Source of the DNA: a virus
Virus record (IMG/VR): IMGVR_UViG_3300047499_000213
Span: 1 to 31,092 of that record
DNA: 31,092 bases
Direction: 5' to 3' (one strand)
The notes below the pieces were generated by a model that saw nothing but the letters and a program-made list of their open reading frames with translations, ran no database searches and was not told the DNA's origin. Of this stretch, positions 8,242 to 14,524 are shown piece after piece (position 1 is the first letter of the stretch; each line of letters starts with the position of its first letter). A program made the position numbers and the translations under genes.

Positions 8242-9396
8242 TTACGCCAGCGCGGTATCGAAGCCGCGATGGGCGCCGCGTAAAGCGCGAGCCAGCGCGC
8301 CTTTGTTGTTCGACAGCAGGCGCTGGAAGCTCTGGGCGTCGACCGCGTGGATGTGGATATCCCCACCTCCGCCGCCGGCACCCGACAGGTTTGCGCGCAG
8401 CGGCTCGGCGATGTCGGCCGGCAGGACCATCTCGCGCTCGTGCAGCTGGGTGACGGGGTTGAGGCCGGCCGGGATGTCGAATCCGCCCTCGGCTGAGAAT
8501 ACGTCATAGGCCATGACGGCGGTGAAGGCCGCGGCCGCGGCGGCGGGCGCCAGGACCGGGCCGACGACGGGGATATCCGCAGTCGCGGCATAGGCGCCGG
8601 CAGCGGCCTTGTTGGCGTCGCCGAAGACGGAGACCGAGCCGGCGGCGTCGCTGGCGGCCTTGCCCTCGACGTCGCCGGCGGCCTGCGCCGCCTTGCGCGC
8701 GGCCACGCCCGCCTCGGTCCCCGACGTCATGGTAAGCTCAGATGCCAGCCAGTCGGTGGCGCGCTTGATCGCCATGTTGGTGAAATCGGAGACGATGGAA
8801 TCGCCGATCTTGGCGATCGCCTGGCGCATCGTCTCGTGGCCCTGGATGATGCCGTTCAGTGAGGATTGGAAAGCGCTGCCGATCGGCGCGATGATCTGCT
8901 GCCAGGACTGCACCGACTCCGCGACCGCCTTCTGGTCGAGCGCGCGCATCTTGGCGTCGTGCTGTGACTGCAGGGATTCGAGTTGGCTTTGCAGCCGCTG
9001 CTGCAGGGCGACGTTGTCCGCAGCGGCCGCAGTCTGGTCCTGAAGCTGCTGCTTTAGGCTTGCGAACCTGGCGTCCTCGATCCGCATTTCCTGGGCGATC
9101 GCATCGTCGGCGGAGATCAGATGGAGGGTCTTCTCCATCTCCACCTCGGACTGCTCGGCGGCGTACTTGTCGTCGATCGCCTTCTTCCAGCTATTATCCT
9201 GGGCCGGCCGTGCCGATGCCGCGCGCTGAAAGCTCTTGAGCTGCGGCGCGGTCTTCTCCGCGCCCGCCCCGATCTCCCCGAGGGATTGCAGGATCGACGC
9301 GCTGGTCTGAGCGAAATCCTGCGCGGCTTCCGCCAGGTCGGCCTTCAGCGCGTCGCTTTCGACGGTGAAGCCGATATCGATGGACGTGTCGGCCAT
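8242..9396 (-). CDS. Short tail tape measure protein
   Basis: A 384-aa protein in the tape-measure slot between the tail chaperones and DUF2460. The N-terminal 200 residues are long heptad-like helix (EMRIEDARFASLKQQLQDQ; ALQQRLQSQLESLQSQH). Then come SAFQSSLNGIIQGHETMRQAIAKIGDSIVSDFTNMAIKR and an Ala-rich hydrophobic stretch (about 275-300, PVVGPVLAPAAAAAAFTAVMAY). The C-terminus (FDIPAGLNPVTQLHEREMVLPADIAEPLR and GGGGGDIHIHAVD) is typical of tape-measure tails. By the usual 0.15 nm per residue this would set a tail of only about 58 nm. An intrinsic terminator-like hairpin lies just upstream. Confidence 0.8.
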   Translation of the reverse strand: MADTSIDIGFTVESDALKADLAEAAQDFAQTSASILQSLGEIGAGAEKTAPQLKSFQRAASARPAQDNSWKKAIDDKYAAEQSEVEMEKTLHLISADDAIAQEMRIEDARFASLKQQLQDQTAAAADNVALQQRLQSQLESLQSQHDAKMRALDQKAVAESVQSWQQIIAPIGSAFQSSLNGIIQGHETMRQAIAKIGDSIVSDFTNMAIKRATDWLASELTMTSGTEAGVAARKAAQAAGDVEGKAASDAAGSVSVFGDANKAAAGAYAATADIPVVGPVLAPAAAAAAFTAVMAYDVFSAEGGFDIPAGLNPVTQLHEREMVLPADIAEPLRANLSGAGGGGGDIHIHAVDAQSFQRLLSNNKGALARALRGAHRGFDTALA

Positions 9397-9412
9397 GAGT
9401 CCTCAACAAGAA

Positions 9413-9433
9413 AAGCGCCCGCAAGGGGCGCTT
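9413..9433 (-). terminator. Terminator-like hairpin after the effector/immunity cassette
   Basis: On the minus strand AAGCGCCC (9433-9426) pairs with GGGCGCTT (9420-9413) in a perfect 8-bp stem with a 5-nt loop, followed by TTCTTGTTG. It stands between the candidate immunity gene and the tape measure start, and would attenuate read-through into the tail genes. Confidence 0.65.
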
Positions 9434-9460
9434 GGATAAAAGACGCTTGGGTGGACCGCG

Positions 9461-10150
9461 TTACCTGGAGATGACTTTGTAATGCGACCAATTGTGGTTC
9501 ATCGTCGCGATCAGTTCCTTGCGAAGCTGATCGGGGTCTTCGTTCAGCTTGGATAGATAGCTTTCCGCGAGGGGACCGAAGCCCGTGTAGGATTCACGGC
9601 CCTTTCGGTCGGCGTACCTCAGGGCATCCAGAATCAGTTGCTCGGCTTCATCGTCCTTACCGAGATAAACCGCACAGAGTGCTAGGCGGAGACTCGGCCA
9701 TGGCACCTCCAATCGCGGTCTTTCGGCCAGGATGCGTTCGATAGTGCCTGCGGCCACAATCGACTTGTAATCGGCCTCGATAAGCCTGTCGTGGAGCGTG
9801 CGAGCGATGGCCTCCGGTCCTGTTTCGAGTGGGACCGTCATCGTGATCCGGGGGCCTGAGAAGGTTTGTCCCCCCATTAAGTTTGGGTCCATGATCATCA
9901 GGCTTTCAACCATGTAGGCGGAGACCCTCGTGAAATAGGGCGGATTATGCCAGAGCATCAGCTCCGGCACGATCGGCCCGTGGTCCGCGAAGCATACGTC
10001 AACGTCCCATCCGCCGAAGCATGGATCGGGAAGATCGAATCGGCGGGCCGTGCATCCCGGCAGCATTTCCGCCAGAAGGATTTTCGCTTGAGCGCTGATC
10101 GAGAACGCCGTGTCCTGATCGTAGGACGTTAAAAGGTAGTTCGAGGTCAT
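9461..10150 (-). CDS. Candidate immunity protein for the adjacent nuclease
   Basis: A 229-aa soluble protein that I do not recognise. I prefer the ATG at 10150, five bases after the upstream nuclease stop; an in-frame ATG at 10195 would give 244 aa and overlap that gene. The sequence is acidic, with a beta-rich N-terminal half (FDLPDPCFGGWDVDVCFADHGP; ITMTVPLE) and a C-terminal half that looks like TPR-type helices (LRLALCAVYLGKDDEAEQLILDALRYADRKG). Nothing suggests a structural role. Base composition is richer in A+T than that of neighbouring tail genes. Direct succession to a PD-(D/E)xK protein, followed by a terminator, makes an immunity role the best guess; this is inference from arrangement. 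Confidence 0.6.
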   Translation of the reverse strand: MTSNYLLTSYDQDTAFSISAQAKILLAEMLPGCTARRFDLPDPCFGGWDVDVCFADHGPIVPELMLWHNPPYFTRVSAYMVESLMIMDPNLMGGQTFSGPRITMTVPLETGPEAIARTLHDRLIEADYKSIVAAGTIERILAERPRLEVPWPSLRLALCAVYLGKDDEAEQLILDALRYADRKGRESYTGFGPLAESYLSKLNEDPDQLRKELIATMNHNWSHYKVISR

Positions 10151-10154
10151 GATC

Positions 10155-11009
10155 TTATTGATCGTACACTTGGAAATACTGATAAACTGGATCATCGGGC
10201 GCGTTCATCAATGTTCGTCTCTTCTGCTCCGCGATTTCCGCATCGCTGATGTTTCTCGCCGCCCGGCCAGTTTTCAGCTCGAAAATTATAAGCGGGTGGT
10301 CCTTAGGGCCGTAAACGAGATCGGGCACAGACGATCCCGGAGGATAACCAGGACCTTTATATAGCTCTCTACCAAGATATACGGGCTTAACGAAGAAATT
10401 GGGGAAATGGAGATCCTCGACCAGATTCGCTAGCGTTTGGTCCAATATCTGACCGTAACCGGGCATGCCGGGCCTGAAGTCGATCTTTCCCACAATAGCG
10501 GTCGCTACACGTACGAGCATCAGTGCATCTGCGTGCGCCTTATCCATCTCAGGGCCGTAAATGCCGTTCACCCACGTCGAGTTGACGGCTACGTGGAGAC
10601 TTTGTGCAACCTCCTGGAGGTGGGATGATTGAGTCGGTAAACCGGCGGCTCCCAGCGCATTCGTGAACTGTCCCCCACCCGGACCGGACGGCTTGTGGAA
10701 CGGGTTGTATTTGGCGACTAGATTGGCGGGGTCGATTTGCAGATGGAGCAGCACGAGGGGCGCGCGAACGAAGTCCCGGGCATCCAGGGCGCGGGCGAGC
10801 GCTTCTAAGCCCCGTCGTCGCTCGGCTAAGCCCAGAATGCCGCCTGAGGATGTAGCCTTGCTTAAAGAGAGAGTTCCCCATGCCGGCACTACGCGCCCTA
10901 GACGGTCCCTTTCCGTCAGAGGCGTACCGTCGGCGAGATATGCATGGCCGTCCAAGAGGTATGGATAGCCCTCGGCATTGGCGCCTTCGGCGAGGCGATA
11001 TAAACGCAT
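10155..11009 (-). CDS. PD-(D/E)xK nuclease-like effector in the tail operon
   Basis: A 284-aa modular protein. Residues 60-98 (LAERRRGLEALARALDARDF...) and the linker AKYNPFHKPSGPGGGQFTN (99-117) resemble the pre-toxin region of the protein at 11-1123. A helical middle (125-205) precedes SSVPDLVYGPKDHPLIIFELKTGR, in which Asp230, Glu244 and Lys246 form a clear PD-(D/E)xK nuclease signature. It ends in an Arg/Gln-rich helix and YQYFQVYDQ. The start is supported by GGAG eight bases before the ATG. It lies between tail chaperone G-T and the tape measure, where structural modules are normally uninterrupted, and is followed by a candidate immunity gene. I infer a DNA-targeting toxin or virion-delivered effector; the exact family is not recognised. 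Confidence 0.72.
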   Translation of the reverse strand: MRLYRLAEGANAEGYPYLLDGHAYLADGTPLTERDRLGRVVPAWGTLSLSKATSSGGILGLAERRRGLEALARALDARDFVRAPLVLLHLQIDPANLVAKYNPFHKPSGPGGGQFTNALGAAGLPTQSSHLQEVAQSLHVAVNSTWVNGIYGPEMDKAHADALMLVRVATAIVGKIDFRPGMPGYGQILDQTLANLVEDLHFPNFFVKPVYLGRELYKGPGYPPGSSVPDLVYGPKDHPLIIFELKTGRAARNISDAEIAEQKRRTLMNAPDDPVYQYFQVYDQ

Positions 11010-11042
11010 CGCGATTCTCCGATCGGGTTTTCTCGCCGTCTG

Positions 11043-11279
11043 TCAGGGCCGCCCGAAATGGGCGAACAGGTCGGCTAGGTCGCCCCTCTTTTCGCGTTTC
11101 GGTTTGAAGAGCGCGCCGAGCAGCAGGTGGGGCGGCGGGTGGTGGCGCCAGTAGGCGGCGAGGTCCTGGAATTCGGGGAGTGTCATCTCGTCGATCTCGT
11201 GCCGGCGGTAGCCGCAGGCGGTCGCGATCAGGCCGTAGACGTCGCCCCATCGGAAGGGCTCGCCGCGCCGGCTTCCCCC
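11043..11279 (-). CDS. Tail assembly chaperone T extension (-1 frame)
   Basis: There is an open frame, without a good start of its own, that continues from gene G after a -1 shift. It encodes RWGDVYGLIATACGYRRHEI, then DEMTLPEFQDLAAYWRHHPP and LLLGALFKPKREKRGDLADLF, ending at 11043. This Trp-rich, His-rich, basic C-terminus is typical of phage tail chaperone extensions and is clearly coding, although an internal ATG at 11186 would give only 47 aa. The overlap with gene G runs from about 11228 to 11279. It should be made as a minor G-T fusion (frame set 11043-11557) that binds tape measure and tail tube protein during assembly. Confidence 0.75.
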   Translation of the reverse strand, partial: GGSRRGEPFRWGDVYGLIATACGYRRHEIDEMTLPEFQDLAAYWRHHPPPHLLLGALFKPKREKRGDLADLFAHFGRP

Positions 11280-11557
11280 GGCTGGGCGCTCCGCCGCTGG
11301 AGGCCGGAGAGCGCGGCGACCGCGACGACGGCGTCGTGCAGCTCGGCCAGGGTTGGCGAGAGATCGTCGAAGGCGGCGCGGGTGAAGTTCGGGTCGGCGG
11401 TGCGGATCGCCGCGCTGACGATCTCGCCCTGGGCGTCGAGCTTGGCCTCGGTGTCGATGCCGAGCTCCAGGAACAGCGGGAGGATGCGTTTAAGATCGCG
11501 GAATCTGAGCGGTGCGATCGGATAGTCGCGACCGGCGAGTTTAATGGTCTCGGTCAT
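11228..11557 (-). CDS. Tail assembly chaperone G
   Basis: A 109-aa protein beginning MTETIKLAGRDYPIAPLRFRDLKRILPLFLELG, the usual form of phage tail assembly chaperones that sit between major tail protein and tape measure. The body is helical and acidic; the last 25 residues (QRRSAQPGEAGAASPSDGA) look unconstrained, as expected where the frame overlaps the T extension. It is separated from the major tail protein gene by a palindromic repeat. The role in tail assembly is established for the family and is supported here by position. Confidence 0.8.
   Translation of the reverse strand: MTETIKLAGRDYPIAPLRFRDLKRILPLFLELGIDTEAKLDAQGEIVSAAIRTADPNFTRAAFDDLSPTLAELHDAVVAVAALSGLQRRSAQPGEAGAASPSDGATSTA
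11273..11279 (-). promoter_or_regulatory. Candidate -1 slippery site for G-T fusion
   Basis: On the minus strand GGGGGAA lies in the G/T overlap, read CCG GGG GAA in frame G. A GGG codon in the P site could re-pair one base back on GGG. It is not a perfect canonical heptamer. The GC-rich sequence just downstream (GCCGGCGCGGCGAGCC) could provide a stimulatory structure. Confidence 0.45.
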
Positions 11558-11573
11558 TTGATGCCTTGTTTTT

Positions 11574-11682
11574 CGTCATTCCCGCGCAGGCGGGCATCCA
11601 GTCCTACCCGCGTCTGCGCGTACAGGACTCATATCGCCGCGGACGCGGCTCTCGCTGGATTCCCGCCTGCGCGGGAATGACG
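11574..11682. repeat. Palindromic repeat family A, copy 1 (109 bp)
   Basis: The left arm is GTCATTCCCGCGCAGG...CATCCAG and the right arm CTGGATTCCCGCCTGCGCGG..ATGAC, inverted copies about 28 bases long, around a 53-base centre. The centre shares GGACGC and GCTCT with the copy at 28656-28764, and both elements are exactly 109 bp. It separates the major tail protein from the tail chaperone genes, where a hairpin would reduce expression downstream of the abundant tube protein. Confidence 0.85.
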
Positions 11683-11702
11683 GGTTAAAATGGCGTGGCC
11701 CG

Positions 11703-12437
11703 TTATTCCGACAACCAAATGCTGCCAATATTCCCCGCGGCGTCGGCGGCGGCCTGGAAGTCGAATTCGGGGATCATGAAGTCTTCGTTCTTGAAGCTGA
11801 GCGACAGCTTGGGGGCGATCACCGAGTTGAGCTGCAGGTTGAGCAGCTTGCCCTGGTATTGCTCGTTCAGGACCAGCTTGAAGGTCGGCCCGGAACCCAT
11901 GAGCTGGTTGGTCAGCGCGAGGCTGGTGCCGCTCGTGGTCGTGTAGCTGTAGGTGAAGAGCAGGGCGGCGTTGGCGTCGCCGGCGCTGAAGGTATAGACG
12001 CCGCCCGACACGGTATACTGGCCGGTCGTGGGCGAGCTGGCGACCGGGGTCAGCATCGCGCCGGTCGCCGCGTAGGCGACGCCGAGATCGGCGACGAAGG
12101 TCGTGTGGTTGGCGACCGTGACCGTATAGGCCGAACTGCCGGGCACGGTGCCCGCCTCGTTCAGCTGGGTGAGCGTATTGCCGGTCGACAGCGTCTGGCC
12201 GAAGAAGATGTTGTTGAAGTTGGACGCGCTGATGCGGGCCGCCGTCGCCTTGCCGGTGATCCTGAGCGCGCTGCGGGCGAGCGCGGCCGGCGCCTGGAAC
12301 TGGCCGGTCAGCTCCTTGATGGTGAAGCTGAGGTCGAGCTGGACCTGCTGGAGCGTACCGAACTGGGCCGGCGTGGCGGTCGCGGTGTCGGTCCTGAGCG
12401 CGATCAGCGCCCCTACCCCGAAAGCATACTGGGTCAT
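11703..12437 (-). CDS. Major tail (tube) protein
   Basis: A 244-aa, beta-rich protein in the tube-protein slot. It begins MTQYAFGVGALIALRTD and contains QLDLSFTIKELTGQFQAP and ALRITGKATAARIS, the usual core of tail tube subunits in this phage type. A Thr/Ser/Gly-rich middle (about 95-175) looks like a surface loop or small added domain. It ends FEFQAAAD-like (EFDFQAAADAAGNIGSIWLSE). It would polymerise into the tail tube around the tape measure. Position between the small 67-aa gene and the tail chaperones agrees. Confidence 0.82.
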   Translation of the reverse strand: MTQYAFGVGALIALRTDTATATPAQFGTLQQVQLDLSFTIKELTGQFQAPAALARSALRITGKATAARISASNFNNIFFGQTLSTGNTLTQLNEAGTVPGSSAYTVTVANHTTFVADLGVAYAATGAMLTPVASSPTTGQYTVSGGVYTFSAGDANAALLFTYSYTTTSGTSLALTNQLMGSGPTFKLVLNEQYQGKLLNLQLNSVIAPKLSLSFKNEDFMIPEFDFQAAADAAGNIGSIWLSE

Positions 12438-12440
12438 GGC

Positions 12441-12644
12441 TTAAATCTCCTTGTCGATTTCGGTGGCGATCGCGGCGCCGAGATGGCCCAGGACCGAGCG
12501 CAGGTGGTTCCAGGCCTCGACCGAGCGGGCGACGGGCGATCCGGCGATATGGGTGTTGAACCAGGCGTCGATGGCGGCGCGGATTTTGGGCGCGATTTGT
12601 GGTTCGGCGGCCGGCTGGGCGGCCGTTTCGGGCGTATCGGGCAT
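12441..12644 (-). CDS. Small phage protein of unknown function
   Basis: A 67-aa protein, MPDTPETAAQPAAEPQIAPK at the start, followed by an amphipathic helical part IRAAIDAWFNTHIAGSPVARSVEAWNHLR and an acidic end EIDKEI. It lies tightly between tail terminator and major tail protein (stop three bases before the next ATG). An AAGGA-type ribosome-binding site precedes it. Similar short genes occur in this slot in related phages; I cannot assign a role. Confidence 0.65.
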   Translation of the reverse strand: MPDTPETAAQPAAEPQIAPKIRAAIDAWFNTHIAGSPVARSVEAWNHLRSVLGHLGAAIATEIDKEI

Positions 12645-12654
12645 GGGATTTTCC

Positions 12655-13089
12655 TTAGGGGATGAGGATTTCGACCGGGACGACGGCGTAGGCGTATTCG
12701 CCCAAAAGGCCCTCGTCGGTTTCGATCCGGCCGTTGATGGTGACGCGGCGGGCGAGGCCGCCGAGCGTCAGCACCTGGGCGGGGTCGGCGGCGCCGAACG
12801 AGGCCTCGATCGCATCCAGCATGGGGTTGAGGAGCGACGAGGTGGGGAAGCTCTTGTCGCCGGAATGAACGTAGAGGACGAGATCGAGATGCATGAGCCG
12901 CTTCAGCGGCTGCATGCCGGTCCACTCGACCGTCTCGCCCTTGTAGATCTGAAACAAGGCCGGGCAATTGCCGGCGCCGACATCCTGCGGCGACTTCAGC
13001 CGCCGGCTGGCGGTCTTGAGATCGGTCAGGCCGGTGAGGTTGCCGGTCAGATGGGCGAACAGGGCGGCCTGGATGGCTTCGCGATTCAT
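12655..13089 (-). CDS. Tail terminator / tail completion protein
   Basis: A 144-aa protein with the look of phage tail completion proteins: MNREAIQAALFAHLTG at the start, CPALFQIYKGE, a Leu/Val-rich strand LMHLDLVLYVHSGD, PMLDAIEASFG, then TLGGLARRVTINGRIETDEG and VVPVEILIP at the end. It caps the tail and joins it to the head. The start overlaps the upstream gp10-like gene by four bases. Assignment rests on these motifs and on gene order. Confidence 0.75.
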   Translation of the reverse strand: MNREAIQAALFAHLTGNLTGLTDLKTASRRLKSPQDVGAGNCPALFQIYKGETVEWTGMQPLKRLMHLDLVLYVHSGDKSFPTSSLLNPMLDAIEASFGAADPAQVLTLGGLARRVTINGRIETDEGLLGEYAYAVVPVEILIP

Positions 13090-13577
13090 GGCCCAAACCC
13101 TCCGGAGCTGAGCGCTCCAGCAAGGGCCGACGCGACGGCGGCGCGGATGTCGGGGGCGAGCTCGGCCAAGGCGCTGCGTAGGTAGGAATGCGCGGGATAG
13201 TCGACGTGGCGGTCGTGCGCCTTCACCGCGACCTGCACGGGTCGGATCGTGCGACCGAAGACCTGGCTTTGCTGCCGGAGGTAGGCACGGACGGATTCCG
13301 CGCCCTGGAAGCCATATTCCTGGAAGGCGGCGTAGGGCGTGTCAGCGGTTACGGTCGCTGTCAACGGGCCGGCGAGGTCGACATTGGCCGCGAGCGAGTC
13401 GCGCAACCGGCCGGAGCGGGCATTCAAGACATCGCCCGACAGGTTGCGCTGGGCGATTGCGAGAAGCCGGTCGGCGAGATCGGCGGAGACGGCTTCGAGC
13501 GCTGCCTCAGCCGCGGCCGTCAGGGCGGCGAGCCGGTCGGCGCCTTCGTCCGCGTTGGTCATGGTCGCGGCGATCAT
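13086..13577 (-). CDS. HK97 gp10-like neck protein
   Basis: A 163-aa protein. The helical N-terminus is followed by SGRLRDSLAANVDLAGPLTATVTADTPYAAFQEYG, the diagnostic region of the HK97 gp10-like family, and a C-terminal HSYLRSALAELAPDIRAAVASAL helix. It acts in head-tail joining. It overlaps the connector gene upstream and the tail terminator downstream by four bases each. MTNAD at 13562 is an alternative start five codons in. Confidence 0.82.
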   Translation of the reverse strand: MIAATMTNADEGADRLAALTAAAEAALEAVSADLADRLLAIAQRNLSGDVLNARSGRLRDSLAANVDLAGPLTATVTADTPYAAFQEYGFQGAESVRAYLRQQSQVFGRTIRPVQVAVKAHDRHVDYPAHSYLRSALAELAPDIRAAVASALAGALSSGGFGP

Positions 13578-14134
13578 GCGAGGGTGGCCCTGGCGTAGCG
13601 GGCGATAACGCTGGCGACGAAGGGGCTGACATCCTTCTGCGCGTAGGCGGTGGTGGCCATGCCGCCCATGCTTTCCGATACCTTGCCCAACCGGTCACGG
13701 CCGCGATAGCGCAGGCCGACCAGCTCCATCACTGCCTCGGCCACATCGGCGGGCGGGGCGGCATAGCCGGCGACATAGGTCACGGCGACGTTAGCCAGCG
13801 CCCGGTTGAACCAGTGGCCGAACAGCAGAACGATGTTGTTGTTGAGCCGCCAGCCGGATTGGCCGGGCGCGGTCGCCTGGGGTACCGTGATGCTGTCGAT
13901 GCTGAGCGACGTGACCGAGACGACCGGCGTGTTGCGCAGGTAGAGCCGGCCGTTGCCCTTGCCGTCATACAGCTCGCTGTAGGTTTGCTGGAGGATCGGC
14001 CGGGCGCAGGCGGTGACGAAGAAGGCGCTGGCGGCGGAGATCAGCCGCGACAGCACCGCGTCGTCGTTGGATTGCAGGTCGCCCCCGAGATAGGCTTTGA
14101 CGTCGGCGATGGAGACGAGATCGTTGGCGGCCAT
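13574..14134 (-). CDS. Head-tail connector protein (gp6-like)
   Basis: A 186-aa connector. MAANDLVSIADVKAYLGGDLQSNDDAVLSRLISAASAFFVTA is the typical helical start of the gp6-like connector family, and VSVTSLSIDSITVPQA with VAVTYVAGYAAPPADVAEAVMELVGLRYR is the conserved core. It attaches beneath the portal. GGAGA eight bases before the ATG supports the start. The normal neighbour, the capsid gene, is displaced by 1.7 kb because hipBA lies between them on the other strand. Confidence 0.82.
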   Translation of the reverse strand: MAANDLVSIADVKAYLGGDLQSNDDAVLSRLISAASAFFVTACARPILQQTYSELYDGKGNGRLYLRNTPVVSVTSLSIDSITVPQATAPGQSGWRLNNNIVLLFGHWFNRALANVAVTYVAGYAAPPADVAEAVMELVGLRYRGRDRLGKVSESMGGMATTAYAQKDVSPFVASVIARYARATLA

Positions 14135-14156
14135 GACGGTTCTCCAGTCTCTAAAT

Positions 14157-14255
14157 TATACGGATAAGAGTTTATTCCGGAATTATACGGATATTCGTAT
14201 AAAGATAAATTATGCGGATATTCGTATATTGAGATTTTATGCGGATAAGCGTATG
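14157..14255. promoter_or_regulatory. Four-copy 27-bp operator-like array upstream of hipBA
   Basis: Four 18-bp sites start at 14157, 14184, 14211 and 14238, exactly 27 bp apart. The second, TATACGGATATTCGTATA, is a dyad with arms TATACG/CGTATA. The third is TATGCGGATATTCGTATA, the fourth TATGCGGATAAGCGTATG, and the first retains only the left half (TATACGGATAAGAG). HipB-type regulators bind multiple GGATA-containing palindromes upstream of their own operon, so autoregulation by the product of 14279-14524 is likely. The array also covers the 5' leader region of the leftward connector gene. It is strikingly A+T-rich in a GC-rich setting. Confidence 0.8.
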
Positions 14256-14278
14256 CCGGTATCGAAGGAGCGCCCAAC

Positions 14279-14524
14279 TTGGAACAGCTCGTCCGCACCA
14301 TCGATCAGATCGGCAACGCCGTGCGGCGCCGCCGGAAAAGCCTGAAGCTGACCCAGCATCAGCTTTGCGAGATGTCCGGCCTCAGGCAAGCCACGATCTC
14401 CAGCCTTGAGGCTGGAGACAGCGGCGCGCGGCTGAAGACGCTACTGGACGTACTCAGCGCTCTCGACCTCGAACTGGTGGTCAGGGAGCGCACGAAGGGT
14501 CCCAGGATCGAAGACATCTTTTGA
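14279..14524 (+). CDS. hipB: HipB-like antitoxin / XRE regulator
   Basis: An 81-aa helix-turn-helix protein. Residues about 12-65 form an XRE domain (IGNAVRRRRKSLKLTQHQLCEMSGLRQATISSLEAGDSG...LKTLLDVLSALDLEL). The start is a TTG at 14279 with AAGGAG eight bases upstream; there is no in-frame ATG. As antitoxin it should bind the HipA-like kinase and repress the operon through the palindromes at 14157-14255. The stop overlaps the hipA ATG (TGATG), so translation is coupled. It lies opposite to the phage structural genes, as a cargo pair. Confidence 0.88.
   Translation: MEQLVRTIDQIGNAVRRRRKSLKLTQHQLCEMSGLRQATISSLEAGDSGARLKTLLDVLSALDLELVVRERTKGPRIEDIF

Noticed and set aside
10549-11250. Leftward 233-codon frame beginning MGRRLRPDRDRL
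   Set aside because: Arg/Pro-rich shadow; the T extension and the nuclease gene occupy the same DNA in other frames with convincing sequence.
14157-14255. Short CRISPR-like array
   Set aside because: The spacing is regular, but the repeats are palindromic operators with 9-base gaps, there are only four copies and no cas genes are present.
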